A stretch of DNA of 64,000 nt from Bacilli bacterium (GCA_017525015.1 JAFXUK010000003.1:62001-126000); one strand, 5' to 3'. Counted from the first letter of the stretch, positions 26,312-35,702 are shown. A program made the numbers and translations. Notes: generated from the letters alone by a model not told the origin.

Positions 26312-26770
26312 TTATAACAAAGAATTCTCTTCTTGAGTATCAATTATGTCAATCTTTACAATATCTCTAAGGGCTATTTTAGTTTTATCTTTCATAATAA
26401 TTTTATTTTGATAGGAATCAATTCTATGAATTGTTCCTATTTTTTCTAAGTACTTTCCTCCGTCTTTTCTAGAATCAGGAATAAAATATGTTATTTTTAC
26501 TTCTAATGATGGATTATCTATTACTACTTTTATTGTTTCATCTAATTTTTGTTTTGCTTCTTCATCTAATACTATTTTTTTAGATGTTATTCTTTCTGTT
26601 TCTTTAATTTGTTCTTCATAACCTGTTAAGGCTGCAAAAGGAGAAAACTGTCCTGCACGATTTAATAGAGACATTCTTTCATGATATCTAGGATTAGGAT
26701 GATCTAAATACAAAATATCTTCATAGGGAAAATTATCCTTTGTGTCCTCCAACTTGACTGTTCCTTTCAA
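26312..26770 (-). CDS. YolD-like protein
   Basis: The 152-residue protein has the YolD signature NRAGQFSPFAALTGYEEQI after YHERMSL. YolD-like proteins are encoded next to UvrX-type Y-family polymerases in Firmicutes and may act as UmuD-like partners. The start is TTG 26770, inside the polymerase gene, giving a 38-base overlap in another frame. No closer ATG keeps the family start, so translation is probably coupled. Confidence 0.85.
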   Translation of the reverse strand: MKGTVKLEDTKDNFPYEDILYLDHPNPRYHERMSLLNRAGQFSPFAALTGYEEQIKETERITSKKIVLDEEAKQKLDETIKVVIDNPSLEVKITYFIPDSRKDGGKYLEKIGTIHRIDSYQNKIIMKDKTKIALRDIVKIDIIDTQEENSLL

Positions 26771-28196
26771 TCATAGTCCCTCCTTCCTCTAGATTCATTC
26801 CTTTTAATATGGCATTTTTACCATATTTATATTTAATATTTAATAGAGTTTTTTCTAAAGTTGTTTCTTTTTCATCTAATTCTTTTTTATTTTCTTTAGG
26901 GGCTTCAAATAAATTTAATTGTTCAGTTCTCACACTATTATCTATTTTTTTCTTTTTTTCTAGATTACCTACTACAACAGTTATTTTTCTAGATGATAAA
27001 TCTTTGTTAATAATATCTTCAAAGAGATTAATCATTGATTTAGATATATCTTTACTTGATGATGTGTATTCTTGAAGACGATATGTACCGTGAGCATGTT
27101 TTGGTACTTTTCTTCCATAGAAGTCAGTTGTAACTTCTCCTTTATAAAAATCTAAGTTAGATGTGTCATAGGCAATATCTAATACTATTTGATTAGTCAT
27201 AAATCCTTTTTCTACCATATCTAGAACCAAACTATCAATCATTTCTTTAACTATTAGTCTTGTGTGTTCATAGTCATATGGTTTATGAAGAACTTGTCCT
27301 GATGATAATGATCTAATTTTTGGTCGATAGTTTTTTACATCTTTCATTGTACAAGGTTCATATCCCCAAGCATGATCAATTAAAGTTTCCGCATTCACTC
27401 CAAATAATTTATAAAGTAATTGTTCATTTTCTAGAGACGTTCTAGCAATATCTCCCATTGTATACATCTTATGTTTTTCTAAAGTTTTAGCTATTCCTTT
27501 ACCTACTCTCCAAAAGTCTGTAATAGGCACATGAGTCCACAACAGTTTTCTATAAGACATTTCATCTAGTGATGCAATACGTACACCATACTCATCTGCA
27601 TCTTTTTTCTTTGCGACTATATCCATTGCAATCTTAGCTAGATACATATTAGTACCTATTCCTCCTGTTGCAGTAATACCTGTTGTTTCATAGACATCTC
27701 TTATCATTGTTGTGATTAATTCTTTAGGAGTTTTCTTATATGTCTTTAAATAATTTGTAATATCACAGAATACTTCATCTATTGAATAAGCAAAGATATC
27801 TTCTTTGGCAACATACTTTAAATATACATTATAAATCTTTGCACTATAATCCATATATAATCTCATTCTAGGAGGAGCTACAATATAATCTAGTTCATAA
27901 CTATAATCATTGTCTAATTCATCTTCATAAATACTTTTTTTAGTAAATGGTCTTTTGTTTTTTAGTCTTCTTTCTTTATTAACTTCTTTTACTCTTTGGA
28001 CTACTTCAAAGAGTCTTGCTCTACCTGAGATTCCATATTTCTTTAGAGATGGTGATACTGCTAAACAAATTGTTTTTTCGGTACGACTTTTATCTGCTAC
28101 TACTAGATTTGTATGTAGTGGATCTAGTCCTCTTTCACGACACTCTACAGATGCATAAAAACTTTTTAAATCAATGCAAATATAGACTTTATTCAT
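26733..28196 (-). CDS. Y-family DNA polymerase (UvrX/DinB-type)
   Basis: The 487-residue translesion polymerase has DLKSFYASVECRERG at the start (metal-binding Asp), the YSIDEVFCDIT catalytic pair near residue 135, a thumb helix-hairpin-helix, and the C-terminal EEGGTMIERNSQVGGHKG ending typical of the Firmicute UvrX branch that pairs with YolD. It copies past damaged bases. ATG 28196 has AAAGGTG upstream. The promoter carries a palindrome that could bind LexA. It is the first gene of a five-gene operon ending in murD. Confidence 0.93.
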   Translation of the reverse strand: MNKVYICIDLKSFYASVECRERGLDPLHTNLVVADKSRTEKTICLAVSPSLKKYGISGRARLFEVVQRVKEVNKERRLKNKRPFTKKSIYEDELDNDYSYELDYIVAPPRMRLYMDYSAKIYNVYLKYVAKEDIFAYSIDEVFCDITNYLKTYKKTPKELITTMIRDVYETTGITATGGIGTNMYLAKIAMDIVAKKKDADEYGVRIASLDEMSYRKLLWTHVPITDFWRVGKGIAKTLEKHKMYTMGDIARTSLENEQLLYKLFGVNAETLIDHAWGYEPCTMKDVKNYRPKIRSLSSGQVLHKPYDYEHTRLIVKEMIDSLVLDMVEKGFMTNQIVLDIAYDTSNLDFYKGEVTTDFYGRKVPKHAHGTYRLQEYTSSSKDISKSMINLFEDIINKDLSSRKITVVVGNLEKKKKIDNSVRTEQLNLFEAPKENKKELDEKETTLEKTLLNIKYKYGKNAILKGMNLEEGGTMIERNSQVGGHKG

Positions 28197-28217
28197 AGTA
28201 TCACCTTTCTTAGTTGT

Positions 28218-28246
28218 ATTATAGCACTCAAACATTTGTTTGTGAA
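28218..28246 (-). promoter_or_regulatory. Promoter of the Y-family polymerase operon
   Basis: TTCACA (28241-28246), 17-base spacer, TGC-TATAAT (28218-28223). The spacer holds the palindromic candidate LexA site. Confidence 0.7.
28229..28242. promoter_or_regulatory. Putative SOS (LexA) operator of the polymerase operon
   Basis: CAAACATTTGTTTG has CAAAC/GTTTG arms around four bases and overlaps the -35. It differs from the Firmicute LexA consensus by one symmetrical base pair and shares 12 bases exactly with the site upstream of ruvA. Confidence 0.55.
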
Positions 28247-28255
28247 GACATAAAA

Positions 28256-28282
28256 ATAAAAAAGACTAGAAATCTAGTCTTT
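28256..28282 (-). terminator. Intrinsic terminator after fda
   Basis: Minus strand: AAAGACTAGA-TT-TCTAGTCTTT then T run. Confidence 0.8.
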
Positions 28283-29176
28283 AATTGACGCTTCGTAAAT
28301 TTCATCAATTGCATCTTTTAATGCATTATTAAATTCTTCTTCACTTTGATATGCAAATAAGTTTTGTAATAATGCTCTTGAGAATGATGCAATCATTCTT
28401 TTATTTTCTCTTAGTAAACGACAAGCTTCATCAGTTTCATATCCACCTGATAATGCAACTATTCTTACTAAGCAAGGATATTCATATAAGTCTAAATATA
28501 AATTTGCTTCTGTTGGAATAGTAAATTTAAACATAATTAAATCATTTTGATCCCAATTATCTAATACAGCTTTAATTTCTTCTTTTAGAATAGCTTCTGC
28601 TTCTTTCTTATCTGGAATATTAATATCTACTTCAGGTTCAATAATTGGAACTAGTCCATTATCACAAATAGTTTTTGCAAAAGCAAATTGTTGTTTAACT
28701 ATTTCTCTAATTCCTTCTCTATTTGCTCCTAAGATAACACTTCTCATCTTAGTACCAAATACTCCTCTTTCACGAGCAACTCTTAATTGATCTTCAAGAT
28801 CTGGAATTGGTTTCATTAATTTAACATTATTGTTTTCTTCTTCTAATCCTTTATCAACTTTTAAGAATGAAACAATATTCTTATCTTCCCAAAGATAAGC
28901 AGCAGTATATTTACCATTTACTTGTGATTCCATAGTCTTATAGAATAAAATAGTTCCTAAGATTTTTTCACTTGTAAATACTGGAGATGTAAATACTCTT
29001 TTTCTCATTTGATGAATAAGTTCAAACATCTCTTCTTCTGTTTCCCAACTATCTTTTGGAATTCCATATTTTTCTAGTGTCTTTGCAGTAGAACCACCGC
29101 TTTGATCTAGGGCTGCTACAAAGCCATCTCTTTCTCTAACAATTCTTAATTTTTCTTGATCCATATAATCTTTCAT
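28274..29176 (-). CDS. fda: Class I fructose-bisphosphate aldolase
   Basis: The 300-residue glycolytic enzyme splits fructose 1,6-bisphosphate. It matches the short bacterial class I (Schiff-base) aldolases: FVAALDQSGGSTAKTLEKYG at the start, PIIEPEVDI near residue 180, the Schiff-base Lys in LIMFKFTIP (about 215) and ALSGGY (phosphate loop). ATG 29176 with TAGGAGGA upstream is chosen. A longer frame adds ten residues before it. Single-gene unit with its own terminator. Confidence 0.94.
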   Translation of the reverse strand: MKDYMDQEKLRIVRERDGFVAALDQSGGSTAKTLEKYGIPKDSWETEEEMFELIHQMRKRVFTSPVFTSEKILGTILFYKTMESQVNGKYTAAYLWEDKNIVSFLKVDKGLEEENNNVKLMKPIPDLEDQLRVARERGVFGTKMRSVILGANREGIREIVKQQFAFAKTICDNGLVPIIEPEVDINIPDKKEAEAILKEEIKAVLDNWDQNDLIMFKFTIPTEANLYLDLYEYPCLVRIVALSGGYETDEACRLLRENKRMIASFSRALLQNLFAYQSEEEFNNALKDAIDEIYEASIKD

Positions 29177-29251
29177 AATAAATCCTCCTATGTTTTTATT
29201 ATACAATTTTTTTATTAATATCTAAATAATAATCTTAATTTTTTTATTTTT

Positions 29252-30361
29252 TTACCAATCTGAACCCCAGTCAGATCCTCCACTATCCCATGAGTCACTG
29301 CTATCCCAAGATGATGAACTATCCCATGAAGAATCATTACTACTGCTACTCCACCAACTATCATCATCATCATAGTCATATGAACTAGATGCATAGTAAT
29401 CGCTATCTTCAAAATCATAAGTATCACTTATTGTCTTATCAGAATCATAATATGTATCTGGATTATAAATTATATCTCCAGTTGGATCAGATGCTGATAC
29501 CCATTCATCATTATTTAAAATATACCATCCATAGTAATAATAATATATTTTATCATCATAATTATAATAACCATTTTCTGGTGTAGGTGGATGTAATTCT
29601 TTATACCAATCACAATCATAATATTGTTTGTTTATATCAAATTTTGTATATAGACTATTGTATGAATCCCAATATAATCCACCAAAGATTGGTTTCTTTA
29701 CTGTTTTATTATTTAATACTAAAGACCAATCATCTTTTTTACTATCGTATCTATACCACTCGCATTTTTCTTGATTAAACTTTGAACATCTATCATATAA
29801 ATAATAAATAGTATCATTTGAATTATAATATCCTTTTTTATAATTAGATAATGAATATGCTGAAAATAAAACTACTGGAAATAGATTCATGCATAAACAA
29901 AATACTATGAATATAATAACTATTCTTAATGTACTCTTTTGATTCTTTTTAAATGCTTCACTTGTATTCATTGTTCTTCTAGCATCATTCATTGTTTTTT
30001 GATGTAGAATCTCTTCTTTTAATTTTAAATATAATTCATTTACAGCATAAGCTTCATCTTTACCTTCATAACGAACTGCTCTAGCACCAGTATCTTTATT
30101 TTTATATACTACAAAGTTCTTTGTTTTTTCATCTTGATAGATACCAAAAGCTCTTGCTTCTTTAATATCTTTACCAATAAAGAATCTTGTTGTTTCTTCT
30201 GGAGGTAAGTTATGATCTTCATACCATTTCTTTAATTCTTCTATTGTAGTTGGTACTTCATTACCAACTCTTTTTAACTGCTCATTTGGAGCTTTACAAT
30301 TAGGACATTTTTCTTCAGTATCAGAAATATAACTTCCGCAATAACTACACTTAACTTTCAT
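29252..30361 (-). CDS. Zinc-ribbon membrane protein with Ser/Asp/Trp-rich tail
   Basis: The 369-residue protein has a zinc ribbon CSYC...CPNC (about 4-22), a soluble domain (about 36-120), one membrane helix (RIVIIFIVFCLCMNLFPVVL, about 146-165), then a tyrosine-rich outside part (repeats of YYNxxDxxYYxY) and a tail made mostly of Ser, Asp and Trp (about 325-369). The tail looks like low-complexity sequence for surface interaction. The function is unknown. TAGGGTGATT precedes the ATG. Confidence 0.65.
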   Translation of the reverse strand: MKVKCSYCGSYISDTEEKCPNCKAPNEQLKRVGNEVPTTIEELKKWYEDHNLPPEETTRFFIGKDIKEARAFGIYQDEKTKNFVVYKNKDTGARAVRYEGKDEAYAVNELYLKLKEEILHQKTMNDARRTMNTSEAFKKNQKSTLRIVIIFIVFCLCMNLFPVVLFSAYSLSNYKKGYYNSNDTIYYLYDRCSKFNQEKCEWYRYDSKKDDWSLVLNNKTVKKPIFGGLYWDSYNSLYTKFDINKQYYDCDWYKELHPPTPENGYYNYDDKIYYYYYGWYILNNDEWVSASDPTGDIIYNPDTYYDSDKTISDTYDFEDSDYYASSSYDYDDDDSWWSSSSNDSSWDSSSSWDSSDSWDSGGSDWGSDW

Positions 30362-30394
30362 ACAATCACCCTATTCTTTTTCATTATAACATAT

Positions 30395-30420
30395 AAAGAG
30401 CTAATTTAGCTCTTTATATT
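30395..30420 (-). terminator. Likely terminator after exonuclease III
   Basis: AAAGAGCTA-ATT-TAGCTCTTT stem; the T tract is short (TTTATAT), so it is weaker than the others. Confidence 0.5.
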
Positions 30421-31160
30421 TCTAATTTAATCGGGCAATGATCAGAACCTTCTACATCATCTAAAATAGTTGAATCTTTTATTTTTTTAATCATTTCTTT
30501 ATTTACTATAAAATAATCTAGTCTCCAACCTATTCCTTTTTCTCTTGCATGACCTAAATAACTCCACCAACTATATTTAATCTCTTCTGGATAAAAATAT
30601 CTGAATGTATCAATAAAGCCACTATCTAATAATTCTGTCATTTTATTTCTTTCTTCATCAGTAAATCCTGCACTTCTTCTATTTGCTTTAGGATTCTTAA
30701 TATCTATTTCTTCATGAGCTACATTTAAGTCTCCACAATAGATTACATTTTTCTTACTTGATAAATCTTTTAAATAATTCTTCATTAATTCTTCAAAATG
30801 CATTCTAGAATCTAATCGCTCTAATTCTCTTTTAGAATTTGGTACATAACAATTTACTAGATAAAAATCATTATATTCTGCAGTTATTATTCTACCTTCA
30901 TTATCATATTCTTCTTCACCTATTCCATATTTTACTGAAATTGGTTTTTCTTTAGAATAAATCATTGTACCAGAATAACCTTTTTTCTCTGCTGGATATA
31001 AGTATTCATGATATCCATAAGGATGAAAAGGATTTTGCTCTTCTAATACTTTTGTTTCTTGTAGACAATAGATATCTGCTTTTTCTTTATCAAAAAATTG
31101 ATCAAAGCCTTTATTTAGACAGGCACGAAGTCCTGCAACATTCCAAGATATTATTTTCAT
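30414..31160 (-). CDS. exoA: Exodeoxyribonuclease III / AP endonuclease
   Basis: The 248-residue base-excision repair enzyme cuts at abasic sites. Motifs: MKIISWNVAGLRA (metal Asn), CLQETKV (metal Glu), YCGDLNVAHEEIDIKNP (catalytic Asp/Asn), SAGFTDEER, and GWRLDYFIV ... GSDHCPI (catalytic Asp-His). Length is normal for the ExoA/Xth family. TAGGAGTG precedes the ATG, and it lies 24 bases after the PRPP synthetase gene. Confidence 0.96.
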   Translation of the reverse strand: MKIISWNVAGLRACLNKGFDQFFDKEKADIYCLQETKVLEEQNPFHPYGYHEYLYPAEKKGYSGTMIYSKEKPISVKYGIGEEEYDNEGRIITAEYNDFYLVNCYVPNSKRELERLDSRMHFEELMKNYLKDLSSKKNVIYCGDLNVAHEEIDIKNPKANRRSAGFTDEERNKMTELLDSGFIDTFRYFYPEEIKYSWWSYLGHAREKGIGWRLDYFIVNKEMIKKIKDSTILDDVEGSDHCPIKLEI

Positions 31161-31184
31161 GTTATCACTCCTATAGTGATTTTA

Positions 31185-32318
31185 TCATTTTTCAAACTTT
31201 TCTTCAATTAAACGTATTGGAAGTGATTTATCTCTTAGTAAATCTGTTATTGAAATATCATTATGAATATTATAAATAATTTTGGCTAAATATTCTGAAC
31301 AATCGCAGACATGTAACCATTTTTCTTTTTTATACTCTTCTGGTATATAAGATAGGTTTGTTGTATATAATCCGTGTAACATATCTTTTTCATAGTACTC
31401 TTTAAATTTATCTATACCTTTTGTAAATAAAGCATAAGTTACTACGACAATAACATGTTTAACTTTATATTTTTTTAATTCTTCTATACATTCAAAAATA
31501 CTTCCACCTGATGATACCATATCATCTGAAATAATAGCGGTATATCCTTCAAGATCACTATTACCTGAATAAACATGACTTATTACTGGGTATTTTCCAT
31601 CTACTAAATTATTATAGTCTCTTTGTTTATAAAAGCTTCCTGCTTCTCTATGAATATATTTTGAGTTAAATGAATTTAAGTAAACATTTCTTCTTCCAGT
31701 TGCGCCATTATCTGGGGCGATAAAAACTATTTTTCTTAATCTTGCTTTTGGAAGATCATTAATTAATTCTTCTAGAATAGTATTAGTTGGGAAGAAATTA
31801 TTAAATTCCATATTATGAATTGCATGTTCTACTCCTTGATCATGAGCATCAAAAGTAATGAATCCTTTTATTCTACTCATATCATCTATTTCATGAAGCA
31901 TCATTCCACAAGCTAGATTTTCTCTTGTATTTCTTCTATGTTGTCTTCCTGCATATAGAAGAGGCATTACGATATTTATATTTTTGGCATGACAGTTACA
32001 AGCCCCTATTCCATCTTTTAATTGTTCTATTAGATCATTTGGACTAGTATGATTGATAAATCCATGCATTTTATATTCTAATGAATAATTACCTATATCA
32101 GTAATCATAAACATATCTTTACCTCTTACTGTCTCATCTATTTCGACCTTTAGATGACCATCTTCAAAGAAGTTTTCTTTGATTGGGACAATAAATGTAT
32201 CATTATCAGGGTCTAAGTGATACATTTCTAGAAGGTGTTTATCTACCTTCTCTCCGAGTTCTTTGGCACTGTCAAATACCATTAATCGCAAGTTATCTTT
32301 TTCAATTTGTTTTTTCAT
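31185..32318 (-). CDS. prs: Ribose-phosphate pyrophosphokinase (divergent, long form)
   Basis: PRPP synthetase makes PRPP from ribose 5-phosphate and ATP. The 377-residue protein is longer and more diverged than the usual 315-residue Prs, but keeps the order of motifs: LYAGRQHRRNTREN (substrate loop), ITFDAHDQ, IFIAPDNGATGRR-type and the PRPP-binding loop ISDDMVSSGGSIFECIEEL (about 292). It ends on TGA followed by TAA. PRPP from this enzyme would feed apt and the PRTase-like protein in the window. GAGGAGGAAAT precedes the ATG. Confidence 0.8.
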   Translation of the reverse strand: MKKQIEKDNLRLMVFDSAKELGEKVDKHLLEMYHLDPDNDTFIVPIKENFFEDGHLKVEIDETVRGKDMFMITDIGNYSLEYKMHGFINHTSPNDLIEQLKDGIGACNCHAKNINIVMPLLYAGRQHRRNTRENLACGMMLHEIDDMSRIKGFITFDAHDQGVEHAIHNMEFNNFFPTNTILEELINDLPKARLRKIVFIAPDNGATGRRNVYLNSFNSKYIHREAGSFYKQRDYNNLVDGKYPVISHVYSGNSDLEGYTAIISDDMVSSGGSIFECIEELKKYKVKHVIVVVTYALFTKGIDKFKEYYEKDMLHGLYTTNLSYIPEEYKKEKWLHVCDCSEYLAKIIYNIHNDISITDLLRDKSLPIRLIEEKFEK

Positions 32319-32333
32319 ATTTCCTCCTCTACA

Positions 32334-32362
32334 CTAAAAAAAGAGTAATCTTAAATCACTCT
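32334..32362 (-). terminator. Intrinsic terminator after uppP
   Basis: Minus strand: AAAGAGT stem with an 11-base loop and ACTCTTT, then T7. Confidence 0.6.
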
Positions 32363-33193
32363 TTATTTACAAATCAAAAAGTATAGTAAAACTAGAATTC
32401 CTAATGCAATTCTATAATATCCAAATACTTTGAAGTTATGTTTACGAATATAATTTATTAGGAATTTAATTACAAACATACTAACAATGAATGCTGTTAT
32501 GGTTGCGACTACAAGAATACCTACTTCTAGTCCTGTGAAGGATAGACCTACTTTAACAATGTACTTTAATAGTTTTAAGAGAGATGCTCCGGCCATTACT
32601 GGTATTGCTAAGAAGAATGTGAATTCTGCTGCAGTAGCTCTTTCTAATCCTATTAGTAATCCTCCAATAATAGTTGATCCACTACGTGACGTTCCAGGAA
32701 TTAAAGCAAGTAATTGGAATGTTCCAATTTGTAGTGCTTGTTTATAAGTTATTTTATTTACATCTTTTGTTTTTCTAGAACCAATATTTTTATTTTCAAT
32801 TACGATAAAGATAATACCATAGATTATTAATGCTAATGACACTACTATACTGTTATAAAAATGTTCATCTATCCAGTCATCAAATAATAATCCAATTATA
32901 GCTGCTGGTATACAAGCTACTAATATCTTTCCCCATAAGTTTAATACTGGTTTATCTAATTTAACTTTATTATTTTCTTTTTTGAGTGGCCAAATACTTT
33001 TAAAGTAAATAACTACTACTGCTAGGATTGCTCCTAACTGAATAACAACTTCAAATAATTTATAAAAATCTGCAGAGACATTTAACTTAATGAACTCATC
33101 TAGTAGAATCATATGTCCTGTTGAGGATATAGGTAACCATTCTGTTATACCTTCTACAATTCCAAATAAAAATGCTTTTAAAACTTCAATCAT
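32363..33193 (-). CDS. uppP: Undecaprenyl-diphosphatase (BacA type)
   Basis: UppP recycles the lipid carrier of cell-wall synthesis. The 276-residue membrane protein has GIVEGITEWLPISSTGHMIL (about 11-30) and the second active-site loop PGTSRSGSTIIGGLL (about 164), with about eight membrane helices. TAGGAGGAGATT precedes the ATG. With MurD, MurL and IspG it supports a peptidoglycan-based wall. Confidence 0.96.
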   Translation of the reverse strand: MIEVLKAFLFGIVEGITEWLPISSTGHMILLDEFIKLNVSADFYKLFEVVIQLGAILAVVVIYFKSIWPLKKENNKVKLDKPVLNLWGKILVACIPAAIIGLLFDDWIDEHFYNSIVVSLALIIYGIIFIVIENKNIGSRKTKDVNKITYKQALQIGTFQLLALIPGTSRSGSTIIGGLLIGLERATAAEFTFFLAIPVMAGASLLKLLKYIVKVGLSFTGLEVGILVVATITAFIVSMFVIKFLINYIRKHNFKVFGYYRIALGILVLLYFLICK

Positions 33194-33272
33194 GTAATCT
33201 CCTCCTATCTCATTGTACCATAATTATTTTTTTATTATGAGTCTTTTTTAGAAAAAAAGTAATAATTTACAT

Positions 33273-33845
33273 TTAATTTTGTTTATTCTTTGGTAAATAC
33301 TTTTTAGCTCCATATAAACAGTACATTTCTATGTATTTTGCTAGGTCATCTGTAGGAGTTGAAAAATCATTTTTAATCCAATAATTAATTACTCCTAAAG
33401 CACCATTAAAAATAAATACAACAGAGTTTTCTAATTCTTCACTATTAATATCAGGTTGTAATTCTTCCCATCTACCCATACATTTTTCATAAGCAGCATC
33501 TAATACTTCATTTAAGAAATAGACATTATTATCTGTATTAAATAGAATTTTTACTAATTTCTTATTATTTTCAAAAATTGATAATATACCTTTAGTAAAA
33601 GAATAAATTGAATGATCATGAATATTTTCTATTGATGGAGAATTCTTTATTTCATTAATGAATTCTTGTTCAATATTTTTAAGTAAATCATAGACATCCA
33701 TATAATATCTATAAAATGTTCCTCTATTAATATCTGATATTTCACATATTTCTGTTACGGTAATATTTGCTATATCTTTTTTCTCTAATAAGTTTAATAA
33801 AGTATCTTTAATTACTTTTTGTGTATATTTTATTCTTCTATCCAT
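33273..33845 (-). CDS. TetR/AcrR-family transcriptional regulator
   Basis: The 190-residue protein has an N-terminal HTH (about 15-60: ITVTEICEISDINRGTFYRYY) and a helical ligand-binding C-terminal domain of the TetR_C_8 kind. The start is ATG 33845 behind GGAGGG. It is divergent from the acyl-CoA synthetase, and the shared 145-base gap contains two TTGTT...AACAA palindromes, so it probably represses that gene and itself. A fatty acyl ligand is plausible by analogy, not shown. Confidence 0.85.
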   Translation of the reverse strand: MDRRIKYTQKVIKDTLLNLLEKKDIANITVTEICEISDINRGTFYRYYMDVYDLLKNIEQEFINEIKNSPSIENIHDHSIYSFTKGILSIFENNKKLVKILFNTDNNVYFLNEVLDAAYEKCMGRWEELQPDINSEELENSVVFIFNGALGVINYWIKNDFSTPTDDLAKYIEMYCLYGAKKYLPKNKQN

Positions 33846-33873
33846 AAACCCTCCATTATTAAACAAAGTAATA

Positions 33874-33965
33874 ATAGTTTGTTCAACAACTAACACTTTG
33901 TATTTATTTGATTATTGATTATCAACTAATTTAAATTATACAATATATTTGTTAGATATTCAACA
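33874..33965. promoter_or_regulatory. Divergent control region with TetR-type palindromes and acs promoter
   Basis: TTGTTCAACAA near 33878 and TTGTT-N8-AACAA near 33948 flank a plus-strand promoter: TTGATT near 33913, 18-base spacer, TACAAT. The second palindrome lies at the start of the transcript. Both are candidate operators for the adjacent TetR protein. Confidence 0.45.
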
Positions 33966-33989
33966 AGTGTCTATTAAATGAGGTGAACT

Positions 33990-35702
33990 ATGAAATTTTT
34001 TTTATTTAAGAAAAAACATAAGATTTGGGAAAAGTTTTATGCTAAAGATAAACGTAATGTAGATATGCCTGAGGAGTCTATGTATGAATTTCTATATAAT
34101 CAAAATGAATATAGAATGCGTAATACTGCATTAAACTATTTTGGACGTAAAACTACATATCAAGAATTATTTGATGAAATAGATTTATGTGCTAAAGCAA
34201 TGAAAAGTCAAGGTATAAGAAAAGGAGATGTAGTTTCTATTTGTCTTCCTAATGTACCGGAATCTATTATTGTATTTTATGCAGTTAGTAAGATTGGTGC
34301 AGTAGCAAATATGATACATCCATTATCTGCTGAAGAAGAAATTAAACAATCTATTGTAGATACTAAATCAGTTATGTTATTTACTATTAATTTTAATTAT
34401 AAGAAAGTAAATAATATTTTAAGTGAGACAAATTTATATAAAACAATATTAATATCTCCGAGAGATTCTATGCCTAAACCAATGAGTACAATTTATTACT
34501 TATTAGAAGATAGAAAAGTTAAACTTCCAAAGAGTAATGAAAGTTTTATGTTCTATAAAGATTTTAGAGATAAAGGTAAAAATTACAATAGAGATGTTCT
34601 TAATCCTACTAAATGGAATGATGCTGCAGTAATACTTCATTCAGGAGGAACAAGTGGTACTCCTAAGAGTATAGTTTTATCTAATGGAAATATTAATGTA
34701 GTAATTGGACAAGCAAGAATTGCTTTACCTGAAAATGATGATCGTGATAGTATGTTAGGAATACTTCCTATGTTTCATTGCTTTGGATTAGTAGAATGTA
34801 CTCATTATCCTTTAAGTATAGGAGCAACTCTAATTCTAATTCCTAAGTTTGATGCTGGAAGATTTGATAAGATACTTAGACAATATAAGCCTACTATTAT
34901 TCCTGGAGTACCAACTTTATTTGAAGCATTAATTGGCAATAAACATATGGAAGATATAGATTTATCTAATGTTAAATATGTAGTATCTGGTGGAGATTCC
35001 TTAAATGAAGAGAAAAATCTTGCGGTTAATGAGTTCTTAAAGAAACATAATTGTCGTCATGGTGTAGTTCAAGGTTATGGTATGACTGAAACTTCTGGAG
35101 GATGTATATTTAGTACAACTGCATCTTATACTTTAGGTAGTGTTGGAATACCTCTTCCTGGAAATGATATGAAGATAGTTAATCCTGATACTAAGGAAGA
35201 AGTAGATATTGGACAAGTTGGAGAAATTCTTATTTCTGGTCCTTCTGTAATGATGGGATATTTAAATGATGAAAAGGCAACTAATGAAGTACTTGAAAAA
35301 GATAAAGATGGAAAGATCTGGGTTCATTCAGGTGACTTAGGTTATATGGATAAGAATGGATGCTTATTCTTTGTACAAAGACTTAAAAGACTTATTATTA
35401 GTTCTGGATATAATGTTTATCCATCACATATTGAAGAGGTATTAAACAAGCATCCTGCTATACTTAATTCTTGTGTAGTTGGAGTTCCTCATCCATATAA
35501 AGTACAAGTACCTAAAGCTTATGTAGTACTTAAAAGTGAATATAAAGAAAACATGAAATTAAAAGCAGAGATTAAAGAGTATTGTGAAAAGAATTTATCT
35601 AAATATATGATTCCAAAAGAATTTGTATATCGTGAATCTTTACCTAAAACAATGATTGGTAAAGTTGATTATAAACAATTAGAAAAAGAAAATAAAAAAT
35701 AG
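33990..35702 (+). CDS. AMP-forming acyl-CoA synthetase
   Basis: The 570-residue ANL-family enzyme activates a carboxylic acid, probably a fatty acid, with ATP and CoA. Core motifs: ILHSGGTSGTPKSIVLSNGN (P-loop, about 215), VVQGYGMTETSGGC (about 360), WVHSGDLGYMDKNG (about 447) and the C-terminal catalytic Lys in PKTMIGKVDYKQL. The N-terminal 30 residues are basic and precede the adenylation core. TGAGGTG precedes the ATG. It is divergent from and likely controlled by the TetR gene. Confidence 0.92.
   Translation: MKFFLFKKKHKIWEKFYAKDKRNVDMPEESMYEFLYNQNEYRMRNTALNYFGRKTTYQELFDEIDLCAKAMKSQGIRKGDVVSICLPNVPESIIVFYAVSKIGAVANMIHPLSAEEEIKQSIVDTKSVMLFTINFNYKKVNNILSETNLYKTILISPRDSMPKPMSTIYYLLEDRKVKLPKSNESFMFYKDFRDKGKNYNRDVLNPTKWNDAAVILHSGGTSGTPKSIVLSNGNINVVIGQARIALPENDDRDSMLGILPMFHCFGLVECTHYPLSIGATLILIPKFDAGRFDKILRQYKPTIIPGVPTLFEALIGNKHMEDIDLSNVKYVVSGGDSLNEEKNLAVNEFLKKHNCRHGVVQGYGMTETSGGCIFSTTASYTLGSVGIPLPGNDMKIVNPDTKEEVDIGQVGEILISGPSVMMGYLNDEKATNEVLEKDKDGKIWVHSGDLGYMDKNGCLFFVQRLKRLIISSGYNVYPSHIEEVLNKHPAILNSCVVGVPHPYKVQVPKAYVVLKSEYKENMKLKAEIKEYCEKNLSKYMIPKEFVYRESLPKTMIGKVDYKQLEKENKK

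Noticed and set aside
29215..29427. 70-residue Met-rich frame overlapping the tail of the zinc-ribbon gene
   Set aside because: It is the shifted frame of the Ser/Asp/Trp low-complexity tail.
30414..31160. Sphingomyelinase or other EEP-domain hydrolase
   Set aside because: The motif set and 248-residue length match exonuclease III without an export signal.
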